A stretch of DNA of 64,000 nucleotides from Pseudomonas salomonii (GTDB lineage Bacteria; Pseudomonadota; Gammaproteobacteria; Pseudomonadales; Pseudomonadaceae), in contig NZ_FNOX01000003.1 in NCBI RefSeq assembly GCF_900107155.1, positions 124,001 to 188,000 of the forward strand, given 5' to 3'. Shown piece after piece: positions 42,750 through 51,084 of the stretch. Each line of letters begins with the position of its first letter. Position 1 is the stretch's first letter. The notes beneath the pieces are model-generated. The model made no database searches. It was not told the DNA's origin and saw only the letters and a list, made by a program, of their open reading frames with translations. Made by a program: the position numbers and the translations under genes.

Positions 42750-43826
42750 ATGGCTGATTTACCGATCAATGACCTTAACGTCGAATCCAACGAGACCCTG
42801 ATCACCCCTGATCAGCTCAAGCGCGAAATCCCTTTGAGCGATGCTGCCCTGCAGACCGTGACCAAGGGCCGCGAAGTCATTCGTGACATTCTCGACGGCA
42901 CCGACCACCGCCTTTTCGTAGTGATCGGCCCCTGCTCGATCCATGACCTCAAGGCCGCCCACGAATACGCCGAGCGCCTTAAAGTGCTGGCGGCTGAAGT
43001 GTCCGACACTTTGTACCTGGTGATGCGCGTCTATTTCGAGAAACCACGCACCACCGTCGGCTGGAAAGGTTTGATCAACGACCCGTACCTGGACGACTCG
43101 TTCAAGATTCAGGACGGCTTGCATATCGGTCGTCAATTGCTGCTGGACCTGGCCGAAATGGGCCTGCCGACCGCGACCGAAGCGCTGGACCCGATCTCCC
43201 CGCAGTACCTGCAGGACCTGATCAGCTGGTCGGCCATCGGCGCACGCACCACCGAGTCCCAGACCCACCGCGAAATGGCGTCCGGCCTGTCGTCGGCCGT
43301 GGGCTTCAAGAACGGCACCGATGGCGGCCTGACGGTTGCGATCAACGCCCTGCAATCGGTGTCCAGCCCGCACCGCTTCCTGGGTATCAACCAGGAAGGT
43401 GGCGTGTCCATCGTCACCACCAAGGGCAACGCCTATGGCCACGTGGTACTGCGCGGCGGCAACGGCAAGCCCAACTATGATTCGGTCAGCGTGGCGCTGT
43501 GCGAACAGGCGCTGAACAAGGCCAGGATCAAGCCGAACATCATGGTCGACTGCAGCCACGCCAACTCCAATAAGGACCCGGCCCTGCAACCGCTGGTGAT
43601 GGAAAACGTCGCCAACCAGATTCTCGAAGGCAACCAGTCGATTATCGGTTTGATGGTCGAAAGCCACCTGAACTGGGGTTGCCAGTCGATTCCAAAAGAC
43701 CTGGCCGACTTGCAGTACGGCGTGTCGATCACCGATGCCTGCATCGATTGGTCCGCCACCGAGACCACCCTGCGCAGCATGCATGCCAAGCTCAAGGACG
43801 TGTTGCCCAAGCGCAAACGCACCTGA
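42750..43826 (+). CDS. 3-deoxy-7-phosphoheptulonate synthase, class I (AroF/G/H type)
   Basis: A class I-alpha DAHP synthase of 358 residues. It has VIGPCSIHD, RVYFEKPRTTVGWKGL, GARTTESQTHRE and DCSHANSNKDP, all diagnostic of the AroFGH family. The start is ATG 42750 (MADLPIND); the frame extends over 100 codons upstream through the PilZ region, but that is not coding. The isoenzyme's feedback specificity (Tyr, Phe or Trp) cannot be read with confidence. Together with the class II enzyme at 28515 the cell has two distinct entry enzymes into the shikimate pathway in this window. Confidence 0.93.
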   Translation: MADLPINDLNVESNETLITPDQLKREIPLSDAALQTVTKGREVIRDILDGTDHRLFVVIGPCSIHDLKAAHEYAERLKVLAAEVSDTLYLVMRVYFEKPRTTVGWKGLINDPYLDDSFKIQDGLHIGRQLLLDLAEMGLPTATEALDPISPQYLQDLISWSAIGARTTESQTHREMASGLSSAVGFKNGTDGGLTVAINALQSVSSPHRFLGINQEGGVSIVTTKGNAYGHVVLRGGNGKPNYDSVSVALCEQALNKARIKPNIMVDCSHANSNKDPALQPLVMENVANQILEGNQSIIGLMVESHLNWGCQSIPKDLADLQYGVSITDACIDWSATETTLRSMHAKLKDVLPKRKRT

Positions 43827-43843
43827 CCTTAAACTGCACACAC

Positions 43844-43872
43844 AAAAACGCCGGGCTTAGCCCGGCGTTTTT
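43844..43872 (+). terminator. Rho-independent terminator of class I DAHP synthase
   Basis: AAAAACGCCGGGC, loop TTA, GCCCGGCGTTTTT, 18 nt after the stop; symmetric A/T runs may also stop the convergent GNAT transcript. Confidence 0.93.
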
Positions 43873-43922
43873 GATCGTTCCCACGCTCTGCGTGGGAATG
43901 CAGCCATGGACACTCCGCGTCC
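43873..43922. repeat. Interspersed palindromic element, CACGCTCTGCGTG family, copy 3
   Basis: TTCCCACGC-TCT-GCGTGGGAA (43878-43898), then GGACAC-TCC-GCGTCC (43908-43922, one mismatch). It lies directly behind a terminator, in the same layout as copy 2 beside the ygiD/deaD terminator. Confidence 0.75.
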
Positions 43923-43937
43923 CGCCTCACTCACTAT

Positions 43938-44219
43938 TCAGAGCTTCGCGGCATGGCGCTGATGGCGCTCCATGTAGCGCTCTACGTAAGAGCACGAAGG
44001 GATCACGGTGTACCCAGCCTCTTCGGCGAACTTCAACGCTTCCTCGGTCAACGCAGCAGCAATGCCGCGCCCGCGCAATGCGTTGGGCACGAAGGTGCGA
44101 TAGATGTCCAGGGTCTGTTTGCCCAGGTCCATATAGGTCAGATAGGCACGATGACCGTCCACATTGGTCTCGAACTGATGACCAGCCTGGTCATGGTGGA
44201 TGGACAACGCCTCGCTCAT
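43938..44219 (-). CDS. Small GNAT N-acetyltransferase (YjdJ type)
   Basis: A minimal GNAT-like protein of 93 residues: DGHRAYLTYMDLG, the acetyl-CoA loop VPNALRGRGIAAALTEEAL and the short C-terminus YTVIPSCSYVERYMERH, with a Cys near the end. This is the compact YjdJ/Gcn5-like class (GNAT_acetyltran_2 style), usually of unknown substrate. The ATG at 44219 follows AGGAG. The promoter must lie in the long gap upstream. Confidence 0.85.
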   Translation of the reverse strand: MSEALSIHHDQAGHQFETNVDGHRAYLTYMDLGKQTLDIYRTFVPNALRGRGIAAALTEEALKFAEEAGYTVIPSCSYVERYMERHQRHAAKL

Positions 44220-44841
44220 CACTACTCCTCGCGGGTCTTGGATTTCGACCCCTACCTTACCGATGTTTTTCCGGCGAAGGAACATCTACGCCACCCCGTG
44301 CCGGTTTCGACAACGAGAAAACCTATAGCGCTCACAACCAGCACGTAGAGAATAGTAGGCACCAATGCTGCAATAGCTCAAGGCGCACTCGTCATCCCTT
44401 GCCGCTGGCGGTTACAGAAAGGGCTTCGATCAATCAATGATCGATAGCCTGAACATTGCCGGCAGTTGAAGCTTGAGACGAACTGCCGCTCTTAAAGTCA
44501 CCTCTAGATGCGCCTACATGCGCAAAAGATGCCGGGCCAGGCAAAGACCCACCGAAAAAAAGTGTCATCGTAGATATATAAATTTACACCTGCTTACCCA
44601 GCCGGATACAGTCTGGCCGGACCTCTCAGGTCGGATCCAGTTCCCGCCGAAATGAAAATTTCTGGACAGTTTTTATACAAACCTCCAAAAGATTAGCCAA
44701 AATAGATACGGCACAAGAATTTTTTTTGCTTCTTGCGCTACGTCAGTTTACTTACTACAAGTAATGAGTAGTATGTACGCCGGCTATCAGCTCACCCTGA
44801 GAAAGTAGCCATTTAATAGAAAGTCCTTGAAGGGGAACACG
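44220..44841. other. 622-bp AT-rich intergenic region upstream of oprI
   Basis: No convincing gene is seen between the GNAT start and oprI; short open frames lack codon bias and ribosome sites. AT content is clearly higher than in the flanks from about 44560 to 44760, with runs such as A6-7 and T8. One weak promoter-like pair is TTGCGC (44735) - N17 - TACAAG. The length suggests a strong, curved-DNA promoter with upstream elements for the very abundant OprI, or an unannotated small RNA. Confidence 0.5.
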
Positions 44842-45093
44842 ATGAACAACGTTCTGAAATTCTCTGCTCTGGCTCTGGCCGCAGTTCTGGCTACCGGTTG
44901 CAGCAGCGTCTCCAAAGAAACCGAAGCTCGTCTGACTGCAACTGAAGACGCAGCAGCTCGCTCCCAGGCTCGTGCAGACGAAGCCTACCGTAAAGCTGAT
45001 GAAGCGCTGGCTGCTGCTCAAAAAGCACAACAGACTGCTGACGAAGCTAACGAGCGCGCTCTGCGCATGCTTGAAAAAGCAAGCCGCAAGTAA
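44842..45093 (+). CDS. oprI: Major outer-membrane lipoprotein OprI (Lpp family)
   Basis: An OprI of 83 residues. Signal peptide residues 1-19 end in the lipobox ATGC (Cys20 lipidated). The mature part is a heptad-repeat trimeric coiled coil ([28 protein letters not shown]..) ending in Arg-Lys, the C-terminal Lys used for covalent linkage to peptidoglycan. The ribosome site AAGGGGAA is strong. Codon use is distinctly T-ending (GCT, CGT), as in very highly expressed genes. An L,D-transpeptidase gene follows, convergent. Confidence 0.97.
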   Translation: MNNVLKFSALALAAVLATGCSSVSKETEARLTATEDAAARSQARADEAYRKADEALAAAQKAQQTADEANERALRMLEKASRK

Positions 45094-45114
45094 TAATCCT
45101 TCGGGGTTGTTATC

Positions 45115-45146
45115 AAGCCGATCCATTCTTGGATCGGCTTTTTTAT
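45115..45146 (+). terminator. Rho-independent terminator of oprI
   Basis: AAGCCGATCC, loop ATTCTT, GGATCGGCTT, then TTTTATT; 22 nt after the stop. Confidence 0.93.
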
Positions 45147-45228
45147 TGCCCGGCATTCAGCCCTGAATCCGGCGCAATAAAAAGCCCGCCGCAGCGCAAG
45201 GCCTGGGCGGGCTTGTGATCGAACAGGC

Positions 45229-46200
45229 TTATTGCTGCAGATCGACTGGCGTGCTCGACACCACCGGTGTGCCGGCACCCGGTACACCAATCTCGGTGGG
45301 CAGGCCATCTTCGGCGGCCACCACGTCACGCACCTGATCCCAATTGACGCGCAAATTGTTGGCCAGGTCTTCGCGCTTGAGCAGGGCATTGATGACGGCG
45401 GTGTGCTTGTCGACCACCGAAGGCGTGCCATCGTCGTTCAACGGCGTATGCGCCTCAAGATAGACCTTGCCGCCACTGCTGCCGAACTTGTAGGCATCGT
45501 TGATGATGCGCACCGATGTACCGACCGGCACCATGTCGGCCATCTCCAGCACGTTGTTATTGAACATGCGGAAGCAGCCGTGGCTTGTACGCGTGCCGAT
45601 ACCAAATTTCATGTTCGAACCGTGGATCAGGTAACCCGGCGTGCCCAAGGTGAACTTGAATGGCCCCAGCGGGTTATCCGGCCCGGCCGGCACTACGTTG
45701 GGCAGCGGGTCGCCATTGGCGGCGTGCTCGGCTTTGATGGACGCTGGCGGGGTCCAGGTCGGGTTGGGGATCTTGCCGGTGATGGTGGTGTGCGCGACCG
45801 GCGAACCCCAGCCCTCACGGCCAATGCCCAACGGGAAGGTGTACACCACGTTCTGGCCCTTTGGATAGTAATAGAGCCGGTATTCCGCCAGGTTGATCAC
45901 GATGCCTTCGCGCGGGCCGGGCGGCAGAATGAACCGCGTGGGCAGCACGATCTCGGTGCCCGCACCCGGCAACCAGGCATCCACGCCGGGGTTGGCCGCG
46001 ACCATTTCCGAATAGCCCAGGTCATAGGTGGTGCCCAGGTCGGCGAAGGTGTCTTCGTACTTGGCCTTGATCACCTGGACCTGACCGACGATGTCTTCAC
46101 CCGGCGGCGGCAAGGGCAACTGCAAGGCTGAGGCCGAACCGGCTGCACACAGGGCAGCAAGAGACAGGCAGCAGGTAACGACGGAAAGGCGCGACAACAT
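45229..46200 (-). CDS. Periplasmic L,D-transpeptidase (ErfK/YbiS/YcfS type)
   Basis: A protein of 323 residues with a signal peptide (about 1-25, ..AAGSASA), a LysM-like segment (IKAKYEDTFADLGTTYDLGYSEMVAANPG) and a YkuD catalytic domain. The catalytic motif is IHGSN..GTRTSHGCFRM with His and Cys. E. coli relatives attach Braun lipoprotein to peptidoglycan. Its place directly beside oprI makes OprI anchoring the likely job. The start is ATG 46200; the preceding frame extension has no signal character. Confidence 0.92.
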   Translation of the reverse strand: MLSRLSVVTCCLSLAALCAAGSASALQLPLPPPGEDIVGQVQVIKAKYEDTFADLGTTYDLGYSEMVAANPGVDAWLPGAGTEIVLPTRFILPPGPREGIVINLAEYRLYYYPKGQNVVYTFPLGIGREGWGSPVAHTTITGKIPNPTWTPPASIKAEHAANGDPLPNVVPAGPDNPLGPFKFTLGTPGYLIHGSNMKFGIGTRTSHGCFRMFNNNVLEMADMVPVGTSVRIINDAYKFGSSGGKVYLEAHTPLNDDGTPSVVDKHTAVINALLKREDLANNLRVNWDQVRDVVAAEDGLPTEIGVPGAGTPVVSSTPVDLQQ

Positions 46201-46284
46201 CCGGAAAATCCTTCGCAGAACGACGGGTAGGAAAACACTGATTGTATACGTGAAGCGCGATCCAGGCATCACCCTGCCCCGCTG

Positions 46285-46575
46285 CTACTCGAAGCGCAGC
46301 TCGGGCCAGATCAGCGGCGTGCCACGCTTTTGCGATTCGAGAATCGCCCGGCACAGCGGGCACAGGCGCTGGTCCTGAAAAATAGCACGATCCACTGACG
46401 ACCAGCGTGGTTGCGCCGGCAATAACGTGCCGCAAAGCGTGCGGTCGATCGAGCCACCCAACTCCAGTTGACGCGCAACCAGATGCACCCGGACTTCCTG
46501 GCAGGCGAACAGATCCAGCTGCTCGTCAGGCTCGATCAGTTGGTAGTTGAACAGGGACCAGGCAGGGCGCGACAT
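46285..46575 (-). CDS. Conserved hypothetical protein, 96 aa
   Basis: A small soluble protein without signal peptide. Four cysteines, including a CPLC pair near residue 72 and single Cys at about 25 and 48, could bind a metal. The start ATG 46575 has GGGGGCTCC nearby on the coding strand but no ideal ribosome site. It lies between the L,D-transpeptidase and tesA on the same strand, in the position of PAO1 PA2855. No function is suggested. Confidence 0.65.
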   Translation of the reverse strand: MSRPAWSLFNYQLIEPDEQLDLFACQEVRVHLVARQLELGGSIDRTLCGTLLPAQPRWSSVDRAIFQDQRLCPLCRAILESQKRGTPLIWPELRFE

Positions 46576-46633
46576 CGGGGGCTCCAGATCGGGGGGGCGC
46601 CACCTTAGCCGAAAGCCTGCCGGTAGAAAAGCG

Positions 46634-47239
46634 TCATAGCAGCGGTTTTAGCGTCGGCCAGACATTTTCCAGCAACTTGCCCTGTGCACCGACTGCCGGG
46701 TGAACCAGGTCGGCTTGCATCAATTCGGGATGACCGCCCACGCCTTCAAGGAAAAACGGCACCAACGGGATGTTTTTTTCCTTGGCCAACGCACCGTAGA
46801 CCTCAGCAAACGCCGTGGTGTATTTCGGGCCGTAGTTAGGCGGTAACTGCATCCCCAGCAACAGCACCTTGGCACCACCGGCCCTGGACTGGTCAATCAT
46901 CGACGCAAGATTTTGTTTCAATTGCGCTGGCGGCTGCCCACGCAGGCCGTCATTGCCGCCCAACTCGAGAATCACCACATCCGGTTTATGCTCTGCAAGC
47001 GCCGCCGGCAGCCGCGCCAGGCCTCCGGCACTGGTGTCACCACTGATGGAGGCGTTGACCACTTTATCGTCGAAACCTTCGCTCTTGAGCCGTTGTCCCA
47101 GCAACGCTACCCACCCTTTGCTGGTATCCAGCCCGAAACCGGCACTGATACTATCGCCAACGATCAGGACTGTACCCGCCGCTGCGTTCTGGGCCATGCA
47201 CATCAAGGCCAGGCCAGCACTCAAAAACCACATTCGCAT
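46634..47239 (-). CDS. tesA: Periplasmic acyl-CoA thioesterase I / lysophospholipase / arylesterase TesA
   Basis: An SGNH hydrolase of 201 residues. A signal peptide (1-21) is followed by GDSISAGFG with Ser30, Gly in NASISGDTS, Asn in GGND and the DLVHP Asp-His dyad. It hydrolyses acyl thioesters and esters in the periplasm. The start is ATG 47239 after GGAGAAT. The frame stays open far upstream over ybbA, but that is antisense. It is divergent from ybbA with only 10 bp between the starts. Confidence 0.94.
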   Translation of the reverse strand: MRMWFLSAGLALMCMAQNAAAGTVLIVGDSISAGFGLDTSKGWVALLGQRLKSEGFDDKVVNASISGDTSAGGLARLPAALAEHKPDVVILELGGNDGLRGQPPAQLKQNLASMIDQSRAGGAKVLLLGMQLPPNYGPKYTTAFAEVYGALAKEKNIPLVPFFLEGVGGHPELMQADLVHPAVGAQGKLLENVWPTLKPLL

Positions 47240-47249
47240 CGGATTCTCC

Positions 47250-47933
47250 ATGGGCGCAAGCATTCTCACCGCGCGGAACCTTAGCAAAGTGGTTCCCAGC
47301 GCGGAAGGTGAACTGACCATCCTGCACGAACTGAGCCTGGAACTGAACAAGGGCGATAGCCTGGCTATCGTCGGCAGCTCCGGTTCCGGCAAATCCACCC
47401 TCCTCGGCCTGCTGGCCGGCCTCGATCTGCCCAGCAGCGGTGAAGTCACACTGGCCGGGCAAGCCTTGAGCACCCTCGACGAAGACCAGCGCGCGCGCAT
47501 ACGCGCCGAGCACGTGGGGTTCGTCTTCCAGTCATTCCAACTGCTCGACAGCCTCAACGCGCTGGAAAACGTCATGTTGCCGCTGGAACTGGACGGCCGC
47601 AAAGATGCCCGCGAGCGCGCCACCCACTTGCTGGAACGTGTGGGCCTGGGCCAACGCCTGACCCACTCGCCGCGCCAGCTATCCGGCGGCGAACAGCAAC
47701 GCGTCGCCATCGCCCGGGCCTTTGCCGCCGAACCGGATGTGCTGTTTGCCGATGAACCCACCGGCAACCTCGACAGCCACACCGGCGAGCGCATCAGCGA
47801 CCTGCTGTTCGAACTCAACAAGGAAAGCGGCACGACCCTGGTGCTGGTCACCCACGACGAGCGCCTGGCCCATCGTTGCCGACGCCTGATCCGCCTTGAA
47901 GCCGGCCTGATGGTCGCGCCCCTGGAGCCTTGA
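47250..47933 (+). CDS. ybbA: ABC transporter ATP-binding protein YbbA
   Basis: A LolD/MacB-type ATPase of 227 residues: Walker A GSSGSGKST, Q-loop VFQSFQLL, signature LSGGEQQR, Walker B VLFADEPTGNLD and H-loop VTHDERLAH. It pairs with the YbbP permease (stop/start overlap TGATG). The tesA-ybbA-ybbP arrangement is conserved in proteobacteria and suggests a role around lipid or lipoprotein handling in the envelope. Confidence 0.93.
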   Translation: MGASILTARNLSKVVPSAEGELTILHELSLELNKGDSLAIVGSSGSGKSTLLGLLAGLDLPSSGEVTLAGQALSTLDEDQRARIRAEHVGFVFQSFQLLDSLNALENVMLPLELDGRKDARERATHLLERVGLGQRLTHSPRQLSGGEQQRVAIARAFAAEPDVLFADEPTGNLDSHTGERISDLLFELNKESGTTLVLVTHDERLAHRCRRLIRLEAGLMVAPLEP

Positions 47934-50443
47934 TGGCACGTTTGCCGCTGTTGCGCCTGTTCAGCCTTGCCATGCGTCAATTGTTGCGCGACGCCCGCGC
48001 AGGCGAATTGCGCGTGTTGTTTTTCGCCCTGCTGGTGGCGGTCACGGCCAGCACCGCCATCGGCTACTTCGGTGCACGCCTGAACGGCGCCATGCTGTTG
48101 CGGGCCACCGAATTCCTCGGTGCCGACCTGGTGCTCGAAGGCAGCTCGCCGGCCCGCCCCGAGCAAATCAGATCAGGGACGGAGCTGGGCCTGGATCACG
48201 CGCGCATTGTTGAGTTCTCCAGCGTTATCGCTACCGATAATGGCATCCAGCTCTCCAGCATCAAGGCGGTCAACGAGCAGTACCCGTTGCGCGGCGAACT
48301 CAAAAGCGCCACACAGCCATTCGGCGCAGAAACGGCGGGAGGCGGCCCCAAACCAGGCGAAGCCTGGGTAGAGGCCCGGCTGCTGACCGCGCTGGACCTC
48401 AAAGTCGGCGACAGCATCGACGTGGGCATGAAAACCCTGCGACTGACGCATATCCTGACCTACGAGCCCGACCGCGCCGGTAACTTCTACAGCCTCACGC
48501 CGCGCGTGATGATCAACCTCGCCGACCTGGATGCCACCGGCGTGGTGCAACCCGGCAGCCGCGTGAGCTATCGCGAACTGTGGCGTGCGCCCCAGGGCAG
48601 CACGGCGCTGCAAACCTATCGCGACCTGGTCAAGCCGGGCCTTGCCGCCAACCAGCGCCTGCAGGATTCGCGTGACGGCAACCAGCAGATCGGCGGCGCC
48701 CTGGGCAAGGCCGAGCGTTACCTGAACATGGCCAGCCTGGTGGCAGTGCTGCTGGCCGGCGTGGCCGTGGCGCTGTCGGCCAACCGCTTCGCCAGCCGCC
48801 GTTTCGACGCCAGCGCGCTGTTGCGCTGCCTTGGCTTGTCACGCCGCGAAACGATGCTGCTGTTCAGCCTGCAATTGAGCGTACTGGGCCTGTTGGCCAG
48901 CCTCACCGGCGCCGTGCTCGGCTGGCTGGCGCAATTTGGCCTGTTCTATTTCCTGCATGACCTGCTGCCGGCCGACGTGCCGCCCGGCGGGCTGTTGCCG
49001 GCAGTGGCGGGCATCGGCACCGGGCTGGTCGCCCTCGCCGGCTTCGCGTTGCCGCCACTGGCAGCCTTGGGCCGGGTGCCGCCGCTGCGGGTATTGCGAC
49101 GCGACATGCTGCCGATCCCTTCCAGCACCTGGATGGTCTATGGCGCTGCGTTGTTCGCCCTTGGCCTGATCATGTGGCGCCTGAGCCTCGACCTGGTGCT
49201 GACCTTCGCGTTGCTCGGCGGTGGCGTGATGGCGGCACTGATTCTGGGTGGTTTACTGCTGTTGTTATTGCAAAGCCTGCGTCGTTTATTGGCCCGCGCT
49301 TCCCTGCCCTGGCGCCTGGGCCTGGGCCAGTTGCTGCGCCATCCATTGGCGGCGGCCGGGCAGTCCCTGGCGTTTGGCTTGATCCTGTTGTCCATGGGCT
49401 TGATCGCCCTGCTGCGCGGCGAATTGCTCGACACCTGGCAAAACCAGCTACCCAAGGACGCCCCCAACTATTTCGCCCTGAACATCCTGCCGGCCGACAA
49501 AGACGCCTTTGGCGCCCGCCTGCTGGAATTGCAAGCGCAAGCGGCGCCGCTGTACCCGGTGGTGCCGGGCCGCTTGATCAGCATCAACGGCGAGCCGGTG
49601 CAGGAGATTGTCAGCAAAGATTCCAGTGGTGACCGCGCTGTGCAGCGCGACCTGAGCCTGACCTGGGCAGCCGACCTGCCACCGGGCAACGTCCTCACCG
49701 CAGGCGCTTGGTGGTCACAGCAACCGGGCGATGGCATCCCAGGCGTATCGGTAGAAGCCAAGGTCGCTGAAAGCCTGAAGCTCAAGCTCAATGATCATCT
49801 GGTGTTCACCGTCGGTGGCGAGAACCGTGAAGCACGGGTGACGAGCCTGCGGACCATCAACTGGGACAACTTCCAGCCCAACTTTTTCATGATTTTCCAG
49901 CCCGGCACCTTGAAGGACCTGCCCGCCACTTACCTGACCAGCTTCTACCTGGCGTCAGGGCATGACCAGCAGATCGTCGACCTGTCCCGGGCCTTCCCGG
50001 CCGTCACCATCCTGCAGGTCGAAGCCTTGCTGGAGCAGTTGCGCAGCATTCTCGCCCAAGTGACCCTGGCGGTGGAGTACGTGTTGCTGTTTGTGCTGGC
50101 GGCGGGCATGGCGGTGTTGTTTTCGGGCCTGCAAGCCACCCTGGATGAGCGGATTCGTCAGGGCGCGCTATTGCGTGCCCTGGGGGCCGAGCGCAAGTTG
50201 CTGGTCAAGGCGCGGCGCATCGAGTTCGGCTTGCTCGGCGCGGTCAGTGGCCTGCTGGCGGCCCTGGGCACCGAGTTGGTGACCTGGGTGCTGTACCGCT
50301 ACGCCTTCGACCTGGCCTGGCATCCGCATGCGTGGCTGCTGCTACTGCCGGTGATCGGCGCCGTGCTCATCGGCGGCGCCGGTGTCTTCGGTACGCGTCG
50401 GGCGTTGAATGCCAGCCCATTGACGGTGTTGCGCGAAGGTTGA
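47933..50443 (+). CDS. ybbP: FtsX-like ABC permease YbbP
   Basis: A protein of 836 residues with an N-terminal membrane segment, a large periplasmic part, then a first FtsX core (about 255-400), a central membrane pair and a second FtsX core at the C-terminus (about 705-830, ending GTRRALNASPLTVLREG). About ten membrane helices in total. It is the partner of YbbA; the substrate is unknown, probably a lipid or lipoprotein-like molecule. The start is ATG 47933, sharing bases with the ybbA stop. Confidence 0.92.
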   Translation: MARLPLLRLFSLAMRQLLRDARAGELRVLFFALLVAVTASTAIGYFGARLNGAMLLRATEFLGADLVLEGSSPARPEQIRSGTELGLDHARIVEFSSVIATDNGIQLSSIKAVNEQYPLRGELKSATQPFGAETAGGGPKPGEAWVEARLLTALDLKVGDSIDVGMKTLRLTHILTYEPDRAGNFYSLTPRVMINLADLDATGVVQPGSRVSYRELWRAPQGSTALQTYRDLVKPGLAANQRLQDSRDGNQQIGGALGKAERYLNMASLVAVLLAGVAVALSANRFASRRFDASALLRCLGLSRRETMLLFSLQLSVLGLLASLTGAVLGWLAQFGLFYFLHDLLPADVPPGGLLPAVAGIGTGLVALAGFALPPLAALGRVPPLRVLRRDMLPIPSSTWMVYGAALFALGLIMWRLSLDLVLTFALLGGGVMAALILGGLLLLLLQSLRRLLARASLPWRLGLGQLLRHPLAAAGQSLAFGLILLSMGLIALLRGELLDTWQNQLPKDAPNYFALNILPADKDAFGARLLELQAQAAPLYPVVPGRLISINGEPVQEIVSKDSSGDRAVQRDLSLTWAADLPPGNVLTAGAWWSQQPGDGIPGVSVEAKVAESLKLKLNDHLVFTVGGENREARVTSLRTINWDNFQPNFFMIFQPGTLKDLPATYLTSFYLASGHDQQIVDLSRAFPAVTILQVEALLEQLRSILAQVTLAVEYVLLFVLAAGMAVLFSGLQATLDERIRQGALLRALGAERKLLVKARRIEFGLLGAVSGLLAALGTELVTWVLYRYAFDLAWHPHAWLLLLPVIGAVLIGGAGVFGTRRALNASPLTVLREG

Positions 50444-50486
50444 AACCAGCGATGGCCTGCACGCCCGACGGCGTGCCGGCCAGCGT

Positions 50487-50960
50487 TTATTTCACATACT
50501 CGATACCGGTAATCCACCAGCACACCTCGCCGGTCGGCGTCTGCACCATAGCCTCATCGTCGACCTCCTTGCGCAGCAGCGCCCGGGCCATGGGTGAGTC
50601 GATGGAGATGTAATCCATGCGCTCATAAATTTCGTCATAGCCGACGATACGAAACCGCTTGGTCTCGCCCTGCTCATTTTCGATATCGACCCAGGCGCCG
50701 AAAAACACCTTGCCCTCCTGCTCGGGCATGTACTCCACCACCCGCATATCTTCCAGGCGCTTGCGCAGGTAACGCACCCGCCGATCAATCTCACGCAGCA
50801 GTTTCTTGTTGTACTGGTAATCCGCGTTCTCGCTGCGATCTCCGAGAGACGCCGCCCAGGTCACCTTGCGCGTGGTATCCGGGCGTTTTTCACGCCACAG
50901 GTAATCCAGCTCTTTTTTCAGCGCCTCATGACCTTCTTTGGTAATCAGCTTGGTACTCAA
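50487..50960 (-). CDS. greB: Transcription elongation factor GreB
   Basis: A protein of 157 residues. The GreA/B N-terminal coiled coil has the acidic tip DRSENADYQYNKK, and the C-terminal domain (VFFGAWVDIENEQGETKRFRIVG..) is FKBP-like. It stimulates transcript cleavage in backtracked RNA polymerase. I start at TTG 50960, with GGGGA eight bases upstream, because it yields the standard N-terminus STKLITKEGHEALKKEL. No in-frame ATG is near; the longer open frame upstream is not GreB-like. It is convergent with ybbP. Confidence 0.93.
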   Translation of the reverse strand: MSTKLITKEGHEALKKELDYLWREKRPDTTRKVTWAASLGDRSENADYQYNKKLLREIDRRVRYLRKRLEDMRVVEYMPEQEGKVFFGAWVDIENEQGETKRFRIVGYDEIYERMDYISIDSPMARALLRKEVDDEAMVQTPTGEVCWWITGIEYVK

Positions 50961-51084
50961 ACGCGTGCATCCCCAGACAATGTCCAATGGTGCCGATGCC
51001 AAGGCAGCATGCCCTGGCGCCGGCCGGCTGGGGTTGATGATAAATGAACCCTGAAAAGTAGCCAGACCGCAGAACACATCAGCT

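Noticed and set aside
43679..44440. A 253-codon frame across the end of the DAHP synthase and the GNAT gene
   Set aside because: It crosses a terminator and a repeat and is Arg/Ser/Pro-rich without any family feature.
46634..48166. A 510-codon minus-strand frame extending tesA upstream
   Set aside because: The extension runs antisense through ybbA and ybbP and consists of Ser/Arg-rich low-quality sequence; TesA's signal peptide marks the true start at 47239.
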